A stretch of 64,000 nucleotides of DNA from Gammaproteobacteria bacterium (GTDB lineage: Bacteria; Pseudomonadota; Gammaproteobacteria; JAUZRS01). The notes beneath the pieces were generated by a model that saw only the letters and a program-made list of their open reading frames with translations, made no database searches and had not been told where the DNA came from. The DNA lies in assembly GCA_030949385.1 (NCBI GenBank), contig JAUZSP010000007.1, positions 1-64,000 of the forward strand, read 5' to 3'. The translations under genes and the position numbers were made by a program. Positions 30,874-43,408 of this stretch are shown here, one piece after another. Positions within the stretch are counted from its first letter, which is position 1, and each line of letters begins with the position of its first letter.

Positions 30874-33800
30874 AGCATCTCCTCATGCAATTCTTGTAAA
30901 CGACTCACATTGGTGTTATCCGCACTGGCAATGGCCAAGCAGATCGCTTTGCCACCAGCCAAAGTGGTGGTGTAGGCCACCTTGGAGCTGAGCGCCGCGC
31001 GGCGGATGGTAAAGGAATCTGAAATGGCCGACTTGCCTTCAGTGGTGTTGATGATCAAGCTCACACCGCCGTTTTTGATCAAATCCACAATGTGCGGCCG
31101 CCCCTCTTTGACTTTTTTCACCTCAGAACAACTGATGCCTGCGGCTTCAATCTGACGCGCTGTGCCACGGGTGGCCACCAGCTCAAAACCTAACTTGTTC
31201 AGATCACGGGCAATTTCAACCGCGATACTTTTGTCTTTATCGCGCACACTGATCAACGCTTGACCCGAACTGGGCAACTGCGTCCCCGCCCCAAGCTGAC
31301 TTTTGTAGAACGCCTCACCAAAACTGCGCCCCACCCCCATTACTTCACCCGTAGACTTCATCTCAGGCCCCAGCAGTGGATCAACACCTGGGAATTTCAC
31401 AAAGGGGAAAACCGCTTCTTTAACACAGAAATAACTGGGAATTTTTTCCTCGGTATGACCCTGCTCAGCCAAGCTAACCCCCATCATGCAACGTGCCGCC
31501 ACTTTGGCCAGCGCCACCCCCGTTGCTTTGGAGACAAACGGCACCGTGCGCGAGGCACGCGGATTGACCTCCAAGATAAAGATCTTCTCGCCTTGAATGG
31601 CAAATTGAGCGTTCATCAAGCCCTTCACCCCCAGCGCCAAGCCCATCTGTTTCATCTGTGCGCGCATCCGATCTTGCACCGCCGCACTCAAGGTGTAGGG
31701 TGGTAAAGAACAAGCCGAATCACCGGAATGAACTCCCGCCTGTTCAATGTGCTCCATCACTCCACCGATCAGCACATCGGTGCCATCACAGATGGCATCA
31801 ATGTCCACCTCCACCGCATCGTCCAAAAAACGATCCAGCAAAACGGGCGAATCATTGGAAACAGAAACCGCCTCGCGCATGTAACGGCGCAGGTCTTCTT
31901 CGTTGTGCACAATCTCCATTGCCCGACCACCCAAAACATAAGAGGGGCGCACCACCAAGGGGTAGCCGATCTCTTCTGCTTGGGTGACCGCTGTTTCGGG
32001 GTCACGCGCAGTACGATTGGGCGGCTGGCGCAAACCGAGTTTTTCGATCAGCTGCTGAAAACGCTCACGATCTTCAGCCAAATCAATGGAGTCAGGGCTG
32101 GTACCGATGATCGGCGCACCCGCTGCTTCCAGCGCTTCAGCCAGCTTCAACGGCGTTTGACCGCCGTACTGCACAATCAAGCCTTTAGGGTTCTCTTTGT
32201 GCAAAATTTCCAACACGTCTTCCAGCGTCAACGGCTCAAAATAGAGTCGATCCGAGGTGTCGTAATCAGTGGAGACGGTTTCAGGGTTGCAGTTGACCAT
32301 GATGGTCTCGTAACCGTCTTCGCGCATCGCCAACGCTGCATGTACACAGCAGTAATCAAACTCGATGCCCTGACCGATGCGGTTTGGCCCGCCTCCCAAC
32401 ACCACCACCTTGTCGTTGTCTGTGGGGTCAGATTCACACTCTTCTTCATATGTGGAGTACATGTAGGCGGTGTTGGACGCAAACTCCGCTGCACAGGTAT
32501 CGACCCGCTTGTAAACGGGGCGAATGCCCAGTTCATGACGATGCGCGCGCAGCTCACCTTCAGAGCAGGCCAGCAGCTGCGCCAAACGACGGTCAGAAAA
32601 GCCTTTGCGTTTCAAACCGTACAACTCCGCATGTGCCAGATCGATGAAAGAACGGCCACGCAAGGTCTCTTCGTGCTGAACCAGATCTTCGATCTGCACC
32701 AAAAACCACGGATCAATGGCGGTCAGTTCAAACAGCTCTTCACGGCTGTAACCTTGACGAAACGCATCGGCCACATACCAAAGACGACGATCACTGGGTT
32801 CACTCAGTTCTTGGCGCAGTCGGGCTTTAATCTCATCCGCCGACAAATTGCTCGGCAAAATTTCATTCAAACCGTCGGTGCCAATTTCCAAGCTACGCAA
32901 AGCCTTTTGCAAGGATTCTTGGAAAGTACGCCCAATGGCCATTACCTCACCCACGGATTTCATCTGCGTGGTCAACAACGCATTGGCTTGCGGGAATTTT
33001 TCAAAGGTGAAACGCGGAATTTTTGTTACCACATAATCAATGCTTGGCTCAAAAGAGGCCGGAGTCGCACCACCGGTGATCTCATTGGAGAGCTCATCCA
33101 AGGTGTAACCGATGGCCAATTTAGCCGCCACCTTGGCAATCGGGAAGCCCGTCGCCTTAGAAGCCAACGCCGAGGAGCGCGACACCCGTGGGTTCATCTC
33201 AATGATGATCATGCGACCGTCTGCGGGATTGATGGCAAACTGCACATTGGAGCCGCCGGTTTCAACGCCGATTTTACGCAACACCTGCAAAGAGGCGTTG
33301 CGCATGATCTGATACTCTTTATCGGTCAAGGTCTGCGCAGGGGCGACGGTAATAGAGTCACCGGTATGCACCCCCATTGGATCGAGGTTTTCAATCGAGC
33401 AGATGATAATGCAGTTGTCGTTGCGATCTCGCACCACCTCCATCTCATATTCTTTCCAACCGAGCGCCGACTCTTCCATCAGCACTTCGGTGGTGGGTGA
33501 CAGATCCAAACCACGGATAATAATTTCTTCAAACTCGTCACGGTTATAAGCGATGCCACCCCCGCTGCCGCCCATGGTAAAGGAGGGCCGAATGATGCAG
33601 GGGAAACCAATCTGCGCCTGCCCTTGCCACGCCTCTTCCATGCTGTGAGCGATAAACGCACGCGGCGTTACTAGACCGATTTCCGCCATCGCTTTGCGGA
33701 ATTTATCTCGATCTTCCGCCATGTCGATGGCTTCACGAGAAGCCCCGATCATCTCGACGCTGTATTTTTCCAGCACCCCTTCTCGATCCAGATCCAGCGC

Positions 33801-34094
33801 ACAGTTGAGCGCCGTCTGGCCGCCCATGGTGGGCAGCAGCACATCGGGGCGCTCTTTTTCGATGATGCGTTCCACCACCTGCCAATCAATGGGCTCGATG
33901 TAGATCGAATCAGCCATATCGGGATCGGTCATGATGGTGGCGGGGTTGGAGTTAACCAAGATAACTCGACACCCCTCTTCACGCAGCGCTTTACACGCTT
34001 GCGCACCGGAGTAATCAAACTCACACGCTTGGCCGATGACAATCGGGCCAGCGCCGATAATTAAGACGCTCTTTATATCTGTACGTTTTGGCAT
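30870..34094 (-). CDS. carB: Carbamoyl-phosphate synthase large subunit
   Basis: At 1074 residues this is full-length CarB with two ATP-grasp halves ([19 protein letters not shown] at the start; [18 protein letters not shown] at about residue 560) and a C-terminal methylglyoxal-synthase-like allosteric domain. With CarA it makes carbamoyl phosphate from glutamine, bicarbonate and ATP for arginine and pyrimidines. The long open frame on the opposite strand is a composition shadow. Confidence 0.98.
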   Translation of the reverse strand: MPKRTDIKSVLIIGAGPIVIGQACEFDYSGAQACKALREEGCRVILVNSNPATIMTDPDMADSIYIEPIDWQVVERIIEKERPDVLLPTMGGQTALNCALDLDREGVLEKYSVEMIGASREAIDMAEDRDKFRKAMAEIGLVTPRAFIAHSMEEAWQGQAQIGFPCIIRPSFTMGGSGGGIAYNRDEFEEIIIRGLDLSPTTEVLMEESALGWKEYEMEVVRDRNDNCIIICSIENLDPMGVHTGDSITVAPAQTLTDKEYQIMRNASLQVLRKIGVETGGSNVQFAINPADGRMIIIEMNPRVSRSSALASKATGFPIAKVAAKLAIGYTLDELSNEITGGATPASFEPSIDYVVTKIPRFTFEKFPQANALLTTQMKSVGEVMAIGRTFQESLQKALRSLEIGTDGLNEILPSNLSADEIKARLRQELSEPSDRRLWYVADAFRQGYSREELFELTAIDPWFLVQIEDLVQHEETLRGRSFIDLAHAELYGLKRKGFSDRRLAQLLACSEGELRAHRHELGIRPVYKRVDTCAAEFASNTAYMYSTYEEECESDPTDNDKVVVLGGGPNRIGQGIEFDYCCVHAALAMREDGYETIMVNCNPETVSTDYDTSDRLYFEPLTLEDVLEILHKENPKGLIVQYGGQTPLKLAEALEAAGAPIIGTSPDSIDLAEDRERFQQLIEKLGLRQPPNRTARDPETAVTQAEEIGYPLVVRPSYVLGGRAMEIVHNEEDLRRYMREAVSVSNDSPVLLDRFLDDAVEVDIDAICDGTDVLIGGVMEHIEQAGVHSGDSACSLPPYTLSAAVQDRMRAQMKQMGLALGVKGLMNAQFAIQGEKIFILEVNPRASRTVPFVSKATGVALAKVAARCMMGVSLAEQGHTEEKIPSYFCVKEAVFPFVKFPGVDPLLGPEMKSTGEVMGVGRSFGEAFYKSQLGAGTQLPSSGQALISVRDKDKSIAVEIARDLNKLGFELVATRGTARQIEAAGISCSEVKKVKEGRPHIVDLIKNGGVSLIINTTEGKSAISDSFTIRRAALSSKVAYTTTLAGGKAICLAIASADNTNVSRLQELHEEML

Positions 34095-34123
34095 AAGTCT
34101 CTAAACAGTCCGTATCGGCAATA

Positions 34124-35260
34124 TCAGGCGCGCGCCGCATGCATTAATTCGATGAAGTGGTCAAACAGAGGAGCCACATCGTGAGGTCCTGGGCTCGCTT
34201 CAGGGTGTCCCTGAAAACCGAACGCCGGTTTGTCGGTGCGATGCACCCCTTGCAAAGAGTCATCAAACAGAGACCGGTGTGTGGCGCTCAGATTGTCTGG
34301 CAAGGAGCTTTCGTCTACCGCAAAACCGTGGTTCTGACTGCTGATCATCACCACACGGCTGGCCAGATCCTGCACCGGATGGTTGGCACCGTGATGACCA
34401 AACTTCATTTTCATGGTTTTTGCACCGCAGGCCAGCGCCAACAGTTGATGCCCCAGACAGATGCCAAACACCGGCACCTCGGTCTCCAGAACCGCACGAA
34501 TCGCCTCAATGGCGTAATCGCACGGCTCGGGATCACCCGGTCCATTGGAGAGAAACACCCCATCGGGCTGCATCGCCAATACGTCTGCTGCCGGAGTCTG
34601 CGCCGGCACCACGGTCAGACGACAACCGCGATCCACCAACAGGCGTAAAATATTGCGTTTCACGCCGTAATCGTAAGCCACCACATGAAACTGAGCTTTT
34701 TCGTCACTCAGCTCGCGTTGCGGTTGCCCCAACGCCCAGCTTGCTTCACGCCACGCATAAGAGGCATCGGTTGTGACCTCTTTGGCCAAATCCATCCCCT
34801 TCAAACCAGGGAAGGCTTTGGCCGCGTGCAGTGCAGCCTCTTCGTCAATGGCATCAGCCGCAATAATGCAGCCACTGAGCGCGCCTTTTTGACGCAAAAT
34901 GCGCGTTAAACGACGGGTATCAATATCAGCAATGGCGACAATCTTGTGACGTTGCAGATAATCGTCCAAGGATTCGCTGCTGCGCCAGTTGCTCGCCAGC
35001 AGCGGCAGATCACGAATCACCAGACCGGCAGCGTAAACACCCTCGGCCTCTTCGTCATCGGCATTGGTACCGACGTTGCCAATGTGGGGGTACGTTAACG
35101 TAACAATCTGACGACGGTAGGAAGGATCGGTCAGAATTTCCTGATAACCGGTCATGGCGGTATTGAATACCACCTCACCGACGGTCTCTCCCAAAGCACC
35201 AATGGAGGTGCCTCGAAACAAAGAGCCATCTTCAAGCACCAATAAAGCGGGTTTACTCAA
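34124..35260 (-). CDS. carA: Carbamoyl-phosphate synthase small subunit
   Basis: The 378-residue glutaminase subunit has the class I amidotransferase nucleophile in [12 protein letters not shown] and the His/Glu of [10 protein letters not shown]. The start is best placed at TTG 35260 ([15 protein letters not shown]), with AGAGGGA seven bases upstream; this matches the family N-terminus, and no suitable ATG exists. carB follows after 29 bp. A hairpin with a T run lies in the leader. Confidence 0.96.
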   Translation of the reverse strand: MSKPALLVLEDGSLFRGTSIGALGETVGEVVFNTAMTGYQEILTDPSYRRQIVTLTYPHIGNVGTNADDEEAEGVYAAGLVIRDLPLLASNWRSSESLDDYLQRHKIVAIADIDTRRLTRILRQKGALSGCIIAADAIDEEAALHAAKAFPGLKGMDLAKEVTTDASYAWREASWALGQPQRELSDEKAQFHVVAYDYGVKRNILRLLVDRGCRLTVVPAQTPAADVLAMQPDGVFLSNGPGDPEPCDYAIEAIRAVLETEVPVFGICLGHQLLALACGAKTMKMKFGHHGANHPVQDLASRVVMISSQNHGFAVDESSLPDNLSATHRSLFDDSLQGVHRTDKPAFGFQGHPEASPGPHDVAPLFDHFIELMHAARA

Positions 35261-35285
35261 CGGATTGTCCCTCTCACGCGCAAAC

Positions 35286-35319
35286 AAAACGGGAAAGCCC
35301 GATGGACGCTCCCGTTTTT
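35286..35319 (-). terminator. Hairpin with T run in the carA leader
   Basis: AAAACGGGA and TCCCGTTTT flank a 13-base loop and are followed on the minus strand by TTTT, ending 25 bp before the carA TTG. It may end transcripts from the upstream Nudix operon or act as an attenuator for carAB. The sequence does not decide which. Confidence 0.55.
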
Positions 35320-35421
35320 AGGATTAATTAGATACATCGCAGCACCCAGCTATTTTGGGCGCAATTCTACTGCATTACCCCCAAAGATGTCCATGCAGAG
35401 AACGCCCTTTTATACGCGCCA

Positions 35422-35829
35422 TTAAGCAAAATCATCCAAATTGAAACCCTGCTGCAATAAAGTCAGAGTGGGTTGAAACAGCGGCTGGGGCAGATTCGAC
35501 CACATAAACCAATCCCAGCGACGACATTTGTCCCGTTCCAGAGCCTCTGGCTGACCCGATCTCCAATCGGCGATCACAAATAGGGTGATGTACTGCGTGT
35601 TCGCAGGCAGAAAAACATCGTTGCAATACGGGCCGATACGCAAATTGTCAATCTGCAAACCGTTCTCCTCCAACACCTCGCGGCGCGCACACGCCTCAAC
35701 GCTCTCGCCGAACTCCAGATGACCACCCGGAAACTGCCAGCAATCTTGGCCTGTTGGGTTAATCCGCTCACCTAACAACACTCGACCGGCTTTTTTGATG
35801 ATCACCGCTACGGCTACGGCGGGTCTCAT
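35422..35829 (-). CDS. Nudix hydrolase
   Basis: The 135-residue protein has the Nudix box in GGHLEFGESVEACARREVLEENG (G-x5-E-x7-REV-x-EEN-G spacing). It hydrolyses a nucleoside-diphosphate-linked substrate; the GDP-mannose/NUDT15-like MRPAVAVAVIIKK start is common in sanitising enzymes. ATG 35829 lies 2 nt past the stop of the EAL region; an alternative GTG at 35835 overlaps it. It ends the peroxidase / c-di-GMP operon. Confidence 0.88.
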   Translation of the reverse strand: MRPAVAVAVIIKKAGRVLLGERINPTGQDCWQFPGGHLEFGESVEACARREVLEENGLQIDNLRIGPYCNDVFLPANTQYITLFVIADWRSGQPEALERDKCRRWDWFMWSNLPQPLFQPTLTLLQQGFNLDDFA

Positions 35830-35831
35830 AT

Positions 35832-38346
35832 TCACAACAAACGCTCAAACTGATCCGCAGGCAGGGGTTTTGAAAACAAGTAACCCTGCACATACTCACA
35901 CTGCAACTGTTGTAACATCTGCTGCTGGCCTGGGGTTTCCACTCCTTCAGCAACCACCTTCAAGCCCAAACTTTTTGCCATTGCTAAAATGGCTCTAACC
36001 AAGGTTTCATCTTCACCGTCATCGGGCAAATTTTTAATAAACGCACGATCCACTTTCAAAATATCCAGAGGAAATCGCTTTAAATAACTCAAAGAAGAGT
36101 AACCGGTACCAAAGTCATCAATGGAGAGTGTGACCCCTAACGCTTTGATCTCCGTCAACCATTGAATAACCTCATCACTGTCGCTCAAAAACAGGCTTTC
36201 GGTAATTTCCAACACCAAATTTTCCGCTGCTATTCCATTTTTCAGAAGCAACGCCTGAATAACTTTATAGTTGATCGTCTCAGGACTTTGGCGACTGGAA
36301 ACATTCACCGACAAGGTGACCACCTTACCCTCACGCTTCCAAACCCCCAATTGTTGACAAGCCTGCTGCAAAACCCACACACCCAGGGTTGTAATCAGAC
36401 CACTTTCTTCCGCTAAAGGGATAAATTCATTGGGCAACATCAAGCCGTACTTTGGGTGTAACCAGCGCACCAAAGCCTCGGCGCTCTTCATTTCATCACC
36501 CGCAACAGTCATAATCGGCTGGTAATACAACTGCAACTGCCCCCCCACTTCTAAAGCCACGCGAAGATCCTGTTCCAGCTCCATATTGCGACTGACTTTT
36601 TCTTGCATACTGACGGTGAAGAATTGAAAATTATTACGCCCCGCGTCCTTAGCACGATACATGGCCATATCGGCGTATTGCAGCAACTGATCCGCTCCCA
36701 AACTGTCCTCGGGAAACAGAGCTAATACCGATACTGCAACCAATATAAATGTTTCGGTTTTCAATCTGAAAGGGTTTGGCCAGAGAATGAATGATTTTTT
36801 CCGAAATCAGCGCCGCATTTTCTGCATCATGAATGTCTTGCAATAACAGCACAAACTCATCGCCACCAAAACGCGCCACCATATCCATCGCCCGCACGCA
36901 CTCTTGCAACCGTTGTGAGACCGCTTGCAATAAGGTATCTCCCGCTTTATGCCCCAAGGTATCATTAACAGATTTAAAGTTATCCAGATCCAAAAACAAC
37001 AGCGCCATCAACCAGTGCTCTCGTTTCGCCGTCACAATCGACTGCTGCAAACGATCCAACATCAAACTGCGGTTGGGCAGACCGGTCAAAGCATCGTATT
37101 GAGCTTGATACAGCACTTGCTCTTCAGCCTGTTTGCGCAGACTGATGTCCTCTTTCAAAGCAATATAGTGACTGACCTTGCCTTTATCATCTTTCAAAGA
37201 GGAAACCATCACACTTTCCCAATAGAGCGAACCGTCTTTACGAATGCTATTAACCTCGCCGCGCCAGGTTTTACCCGCACTGACCATTTTCCACAGGCGG
37301 ACACACTCCGTTTTGGATTTATCTTCAATTTGCATCAAGCTGAAATTTTGCCCAACAACGTCAGCAAAGGCATAACCGGAAGCCTGTTCAAAATGGGGGT
37401 TAACGTACTCAACAAAGCCGTGTGTATCGGTAATGATAATCGAGATGGGACTCTGCTCGGTGGCCAAACTCAATTTTTTCAGATCAACCAGCGCTCTTTG
37501 CAAATTCATCTCAGAGTATCCCAACTGTGCTACCAGTCGCGTCAAACCCCATAATAAAATTAAAATACAAAACCAGAGCAAATAACTGAACTGCTCCGAA
37601 CGTTGACGGCTGGAATTGTAAAAATTACGGTAAGCAAGGCGTAAGCTCTCAAAACTATCAACACTTTGTACCGCAGAGTAACGATTTTGCAGAGTTGCCA
37701 ACATTTTCAAACTGGTTAAATTAGACGACATATGAAACAACACGTTATCAACCAATTTTTGCTGTTTATTCGAACTCATCTGCACTTTTTTCAGCGCGGT
37801 CAACTTCCGCTGTAAAAAATTAAAATGCACTTCATCCGGAAAAATAGTGTACCGATACAACTCATCTAAAAAGGCGATAACCTGATCTTTTTTAGGCTCG
37901 TTTACTTGCCGCAACTCAGTCGCAACAAGGGTCAAGTAGTGCAACCCATTGCGCACCAGTGCCGCCCGTGATTTAATCCGTTCCAGCAACCATATTTTTG
38001 CATTCAAATCGCTGCTGTAACGATCCAAATAATGGGCAATAACACGATTGGTGCGATGACGAAAACCATTATCAAGCGTGGAAAATTGGCCAATGATGTC
38101 ATACAGACCATGAGTCACATCCAACAGCGGATCGTATTGCACCAAACTCAATGAAGCAACTTGCAACACCCCTTGATCCAAGCGTGCCTCTAAACCTCTG
38201 GCCTCAGACAGCAATTCCAAGCGTTCATTATGCAGGCTGACATCAACGTCACGACTCCAGAGTAACAAGCCCAAAATAAACACCACAAAGACCAATAACC
38301 AAAGAAGCTTCAAACGCCACTGCTTAGCAAAAAAATCAAATATCAT
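35832..38346 (-). pseudogene. Membrane DAHL-PAS-GGDEF-EAL c-di-GMP protein split by a frameshift
   Basis: The first frame gives a membrane segment (about 13-33), a long helical periplasmic region of DAHL type ending near residue 250, a second membrane segment, PAS/PAC (about 295-405) and GGDEF with FGGDEFV. Near 36723 one extra base shifts the frame. The second frame carries on exactly at the expected point (ALFPEDSLGADQLLQYADMAMYRAK; cue ADMAMYRAK) into a full EAL domain with EALVRW, ITESLF and DDFGTGYSS. Skipping that base would give SIGIALFPED, the normal family sequence. The whole is about 838 residues. If the shift is real, the EAL half could be made separately only from an internal start. 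Confidence 0.8.
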
Positions 38347-38361
38347 CGTGTTAGCAATTCA

Positions 38362-39357
38362 TCACTGAGAAACAACCGTTGGTTTTGAAAAAGCTGGAGG
38401 CAAATCACCCAGTAGTGATTTCAAAAATGCTTCGATTAAAACAATGTCTTTATCTGGCAGTTTTCTGCCCAACTGATATTTGCCCATTATTTGAATCGCC
38501 TCTTGTAAAGAATCAACACTGGCATCATGGAAAAAGTAACGATTCACTGCCGCAAAGCGCAAACTCGGTACTTTAAACACATGTTTATCGTCTTCATGGT
38601 CGGTGAGGGTAAATAGCCCTAAATCCGACTGTTTCATATCGTCGTTGCGGTCGATAAAATAATTGCCCATCGCCCCCATGCGGGCAAACATATTACCACC
38701 CACATTTTGCCCCTGATGGCAACTGATGCAGCCATACGATTTAAACAGAGCGTAACCCTGCAAGGCCTTTTTGGAAAGCGCAGACTCTTCACCTCGAAGC
38801 CAACGGTCAAAGGCTGAATTGCTGCTGATCAAGGTGCGTTCAAAGGTGACAATCGCATCCACCACCGAGTTTTTATCCAGACCCTGTTCATAAATTTGCC
38901 CAAACTGCTGGCGCAATGCCTCATCCTTACGCAATCGAAAGAGTAACTGCTGCCAATTGTTATTCAATTCTAATTGATTCTCAATCGTAGCCTCAACCTG
39001 CTCCGCTAAGGTCACCACCCGTCCATCCCAAAACTGACGAAAGTTAAACTGACTGTTGATCACCGTCGGGGTCTTTACCTCTTCAAGCTGCTCATTCGCA
39101 CCTATCGAGAAAGCCTCTCTTTCCATACCGTAATAATCCAAACGGTGGCAACTGGAGCAGCTGATCTGACCGCTGGCAGAAAGACGTTTGTCTTGAAACA
39201 GCTGCCAACCCAGAGCCACCTTAGCCGGATCCTCCGCACTGCTTAGGGGCAGCGGTCGAATCGGTTCATCCCGCATTTCCAGCTCTGCTCCAGACAGCGA
39301 CGGTAAAAGCAGCAGCGTTGCCAAGCAAAAAACAACAATCAAAGCGTCTCGACACAT
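38362..39357 (-). CDS. Periplasmic dihaem cytochrome c peroxidase family protein
   Basis: The 331-residue protein has a signal peptide (MCRDALIVVFCLATLLLLPSLSGA) and two haem c sites, CSSCH (about residue 66) and CISCH (about 209), in the arrangement of bacterial cytochrome c peroxidase/MauG. FWDGRV and LRFAAVNRYFFHDA-type segments are family features. It would reduce hydrogen peroxide, or oxidise another substrate, in the periplasm. ATG 39357 is preferred to upstream codons because the signal peptide begins there. The GGDEF-EAL gene starts 15 bp downstream, so the two are co-transcribed. Confidence 0.88.
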   Translation of the reverse strand: MCRDALIVVFCLATLLLLPSLSGAELEMRDEPIRPLPLSSAEDPAKVALGWQLFQDKRLSASGQISCSSCHRLDYYGMEREAFSIGANEQLEEVKTPTVINSQFNFRQFWDGRVVTLAEQVEATIENQLELNNNWQQLLFRLRKDEALRQQFGQIYEQGLDKNSVVDAIVTFERTLISSNSAFDRWLRGEESALSKKALQGYALFKSYGCISCHQGQNVGGNMFARMGAMGNYFIDRNDDMKQSDLGLFTLTDHEDDKHVFKVPSLRFAAVNRYFFHDASVDSLQEAIQIMGKYQLGRKLPDKDIVLIEAFLKSLLGDLPPAFSKPTVVSQ

Positions 39358-40795
<1,438 letters not shown>

Positions 40796-40872
40796 CCTCG
40801 ACAGCACCCGTTCCTAAAGCTGCTCAGCGCAGCTTCGCAGGCACCCCCCTTTTTTCAATATCCGACTGACAC

Positions 40873-41742
40873 ATGCGGCCACTTTTTCAGAAAAACACAG
40901 CTCTCAATTTACGCCTGTTTTTTTTTATGGCTCTCTCTGCTGCTGCCATGTTAACCGACCATCGTCACCAGCATTTGCAAGAGGTGCGCAGCAGCCTCAG
41001 CCAAGCCCTCTATCCACTGCAATACTTAGTGAACCTGCCCTCACGGTTGGCCAACTGGAGTTCGGAGATTTTTAGCAGTCACGGTCAACTGCTGCAAGAA
41101 AACCAGCGACTCAAACAACAACAGCTGCTGCTGCAAGCCCGTCTGCAAAAACTGGAGATCATCGACAGCGAAAATGCTCGTCTGCGCGAACTGCTGCACG
41201 CCTCTTTCAAAGTCGGAGAAAATGTCTTGGTGGCAGAGATGTTAGCCGTCGATATGGATCCTTATCGTCAACAGGTCGTGATCAACAAGGGCAGCAACGA
41301 CAACGCTTATGAAGGCCAACCCCTCATCGACGCCCACGGCATTATTGGTCAAATCATCCATGCTTATCCTTATTCATCAGAAGCACTGTTACTGACCGAC
41401 CTGAGCCACTCTATACCGGCACAACTGAATCGCAACGGTCTGCGCACCATCGTCTCTGGTACCGGCAAAACCAATCAGTTAAAGTTACTCTATATCTCTA
41501 ACAGCGCCGATATTCGTATTGGTGATCGCATTATCAGTTCCGGTTTAGGCGGCATCTTTCCCGCCAACTACCCTATTGGTGTAGTCCGCACGGTGAAACA
41601 TTATCCAGGGCGTGATTTTGTCGAGGCCTACGCAACCCCCAGTGCCCACGTTGGCCGCAGTCGTGAAGTGTTGTTGGTCTGGGATAAAGCCAAACTCGCA
41701 GCTGATACTCAGGCTGCTGAAGCGGCTAAGGCGCGGCCATGA
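40873..41742 (+). CDS. mreC: Rod shape-determining protein MreC
   Basis: The 289-residue protein has one N-terminal membrane helix, a coiled coil (about 65-105, QENQRLKQQQLLLQARLQKLE; cue NQRLKQQQLL) and two periplasmic beta-barrel domains with ISSGLGGIFPANYPIG. It bridges MreB/MreD and PBP2. Its stop overlaps the mreD start by 4 bp. Confidence 0.96.
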   Translation: MRPLFQKNTALNLRLFFFMALSAAAMLTDHRHQHLQEVRSSLSQALYPLQYLVNLPSRLANWSSEIFSSHGQLLQENQRLKQQQLLLQARLQKLEIIDSENARLRELLHASFKVGENVLVAEMLAVDMDPYRQQVVINKGSNDNAYEGQPLIDAHGIIGQIIHAYPYSSEALLLTDLSHSIPAQLNRNGLRTIVSGTGKTNQLKLLYISNSADIRIGDRIISSGLGGIFPANYPIGVVRTVKHYPGRDFVEAYATPSAHVGRSREVLLVWDKAKLAADTQAAEAAKARP

Positions 41743-42227
41743 TGACCCATTGCAAACATTACTGGGTGGTACCTGTCAGTCTCAGCATCGCCTTAATTCT
41801 AATGATCATGCCACTGCCGCCTCATTTACAACCCTTCCGCCCCGACTGGTTAAGTTTGGTGGTGCTCTACTGGGGGATGGCCATTCCAAGCCGCTTCGGT
41901 CTCGGCTTAGCGTGGTTGTTTGCGCTGTTACTGGATGTCTCTCAAGGTACTCTTCTAGGACAACACGCCTTTGGTCTCTGCCTGATCCTCTACGTTGTTT
42001 TGCGTATGCACCGTCAAGTCCGCGTCTCCAGTTTTATCCAGCAAGCCATCTTTATTGCCGTGCTGCTGCTGCTCAAACAACTGCTGGTACTGTGGGTCGA
42101 TGGCATCGTTGGCCGCTCTGTGGAAAGTCTCTGGCTCTATTTCACCCCCTCGCTGATCGGCATGCTGCTCTGGCCATTTGTGTTTATTATTCTGCGTGAC
42201 ATTCGCCGCAGCTTACACATTCGCTAA
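41739..42227 (+). CDS. mreD: Rod shape-determining protein MreD
   Basis: The 162-residue integral membrane protein has about five hydrophobic segments and the family cue RPDWLSLVVLYW near the N-terminus. It completes the mreBCD operon; the start overlaps mreC as ATGATGA. The dehydrogenase reading frame begins 4 bp after its stop. Confidence 0.93.
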   Translation: MMTHCKHYWVVPVSLSIALILMIMPLPPHLQPFRPDWLSLVVLYWGMAIPSRFGLGLAWLFALLLDVSQGTLLGQHAFGLCLILYVVLRMHRQVRVSSFIQQAIFIAVLLLLKQLLVLWVDGIVGRSVESLWLYFTPSLIGMLLWPFVFIILRDIRRSLHIR

Positions 42228-42231
42228 GCCA

Positions 42232-43197
42232 TTGAAAAACGTCACCACCGTGCTGTTAGACCAAAATTCCCTCGGCCCACAACTCGATTTCAGCCCCTTT
42301 GCAACTCTGCCACTGGATTGGCAAAGCTTCAAGCAGAGCACAACAAAAGAGACCCTACAACGCATTCAAAACGCTGAAATCATCATCAGCAATAAAGTGA
42401 TCTTGAGCCGTAAAACATTACAACAGGCCAAACAACTTAAACTGATCTGCATCGCCGCCACCGGCTGCAATAACGTCGATCTACAGGCCGCCACCGATCT
42501 GGGCATCACGGTCTGCAATGTCAAAAATTACAGCACCGCTTCTGTGGTACAACACGTTTTTGCCGCTCTGCTCGCCCTCACCACTCAGCAAGCGGCTCAC
42601 CAAAAAGCCGTACAAATGGGCAAATGGCAACACAGCCCCTTTTTTTGCCTGTTTGAACAGCCCATTTATGAATTGAATGGCAAAACGTTGGGCATCGTCG
42701 GTTACGGCACGTTGGGCAAAGCCGTAGCTCACGTGGCCAGCGCCTTTGGCATGAAGGTATTATTGGCACAACGCCCTGACAGCTCATCAGCACAGCCCAA
42801 CCGACTGCCACTGCATCAACTGCTGCCTCAAGTGGACGTGCTCAGTTTGCACTGCCCCCTGACCCCAGCAACCCAAAACCTGATCGGAGCTGATGAACTG
42901 GCACTGATGAAACCCAGCGCCCTACTGATCAACACCGCTCGTGGTGGCATCGTTGATGAACAGGCTCTGGCGACGGCACTGCAAAACGGCACGCTGGCGG
43001 GAGCCGCCATTGATGTTTTGAGCCAGGAACCCCCCAACAACAGCAATCCACTGCTGCAAAAAAACAGTCCCAATCTGATTTTAACTCCGCACGTTGCGTG
43101 AGCCAGCGTCGAAGCTCGGCAACGGCTGCTACAGCAGTTAGTAAAAAACATAGCCGCCTTTTTAAACGGCACGCTACGCAACGTCATCACCCCTTGA
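42232..43197 (+). pseudogene. D-2-hydroxyacid dehydrogenase with in-frame TGA at a conserved Trp position
   Basis: The product matches NAD-dependent D-2-hydroxyacid (glycerate/hydroxypyruvate type) dehydrogenases: ATGCNNVD, Rossmann GIVGYGTLGKAVA, INTARGGIVDE with the catalytic Arg, and the catalytic His in LTPHVA. Immediately after LTPHVA the frame has TGA at 43099, where the family has TGG (HIAWAS). It then continues in the same frame as ASVEARQRLLQQLVKNIAAF (split here) to TGA 43195. The predicted protein is 290 residues if TGA stops and 321 if it is read through. The start is TTG 42232, 4 bp after mreD. Whether it is a true nonsense mutation or a sequence error is open. Confidence 0.8.
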
Positions 43198-43204
43198 GAA
43201 CCCT

Positions 43205-43408
43205 ATGAACCAACGCATTGACGAGCTAGAGATCAAGCTCACTCTACAAGAACAGACCATTGACGAACTCAACAGCGTCATTACCGGCCACGAGCAACGC
43301 CTCAGCCAACTGGAACAGCAACTGCGTCTGCTGCACACCCAGCTCAAAACCATCACCAGCAGCAACGTCACTCCCGCAGGTGAAGAGCCACCGCCACCGC
43401 ACTACTGA
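43205..43408 (+). CDS. slyX: SlyX-like coiled-coil protein
   Basis: A 67-residue protein, nearly all coiled coil (ELEIKLTLQEQTIDELNSVI), ending in PPPPHY. This is the SlyX pattern, including the Pro-rich end and final Tyr. Function unknown. It sits 7 bp after the dehydrogenase frame and overlaps the convergent Rieske-fold gene by 7 bp. Confidence 0.88.
   Translation: MNQRIDELEIKLTLQEQTIDELNSVITGHEQRLSQLEQQLRLLHTQLKTITSSNVTPAGEEPPPPHY

Noticed and set aside
31728-33500. 590-codon open frame antisense to carB
   Set aside because: It lies wholly within carB, has no recognisable domain and reflects codon composition; carB is certain.
36949-37554. 201-codon plus-strand frame in the GGDEF gene
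   Set aside because: Antisense to PAS/GGDEF coding sequence with no independent support.
43099-43101. Selenocysteine or general TGA-as-Trp recoding
   Set aside because: The family residue is Trp, not Cys; TGA is used as a normal stop by many genes here (for example carB, dnaQ, rnhA) and no SECIS-like structure is evident.
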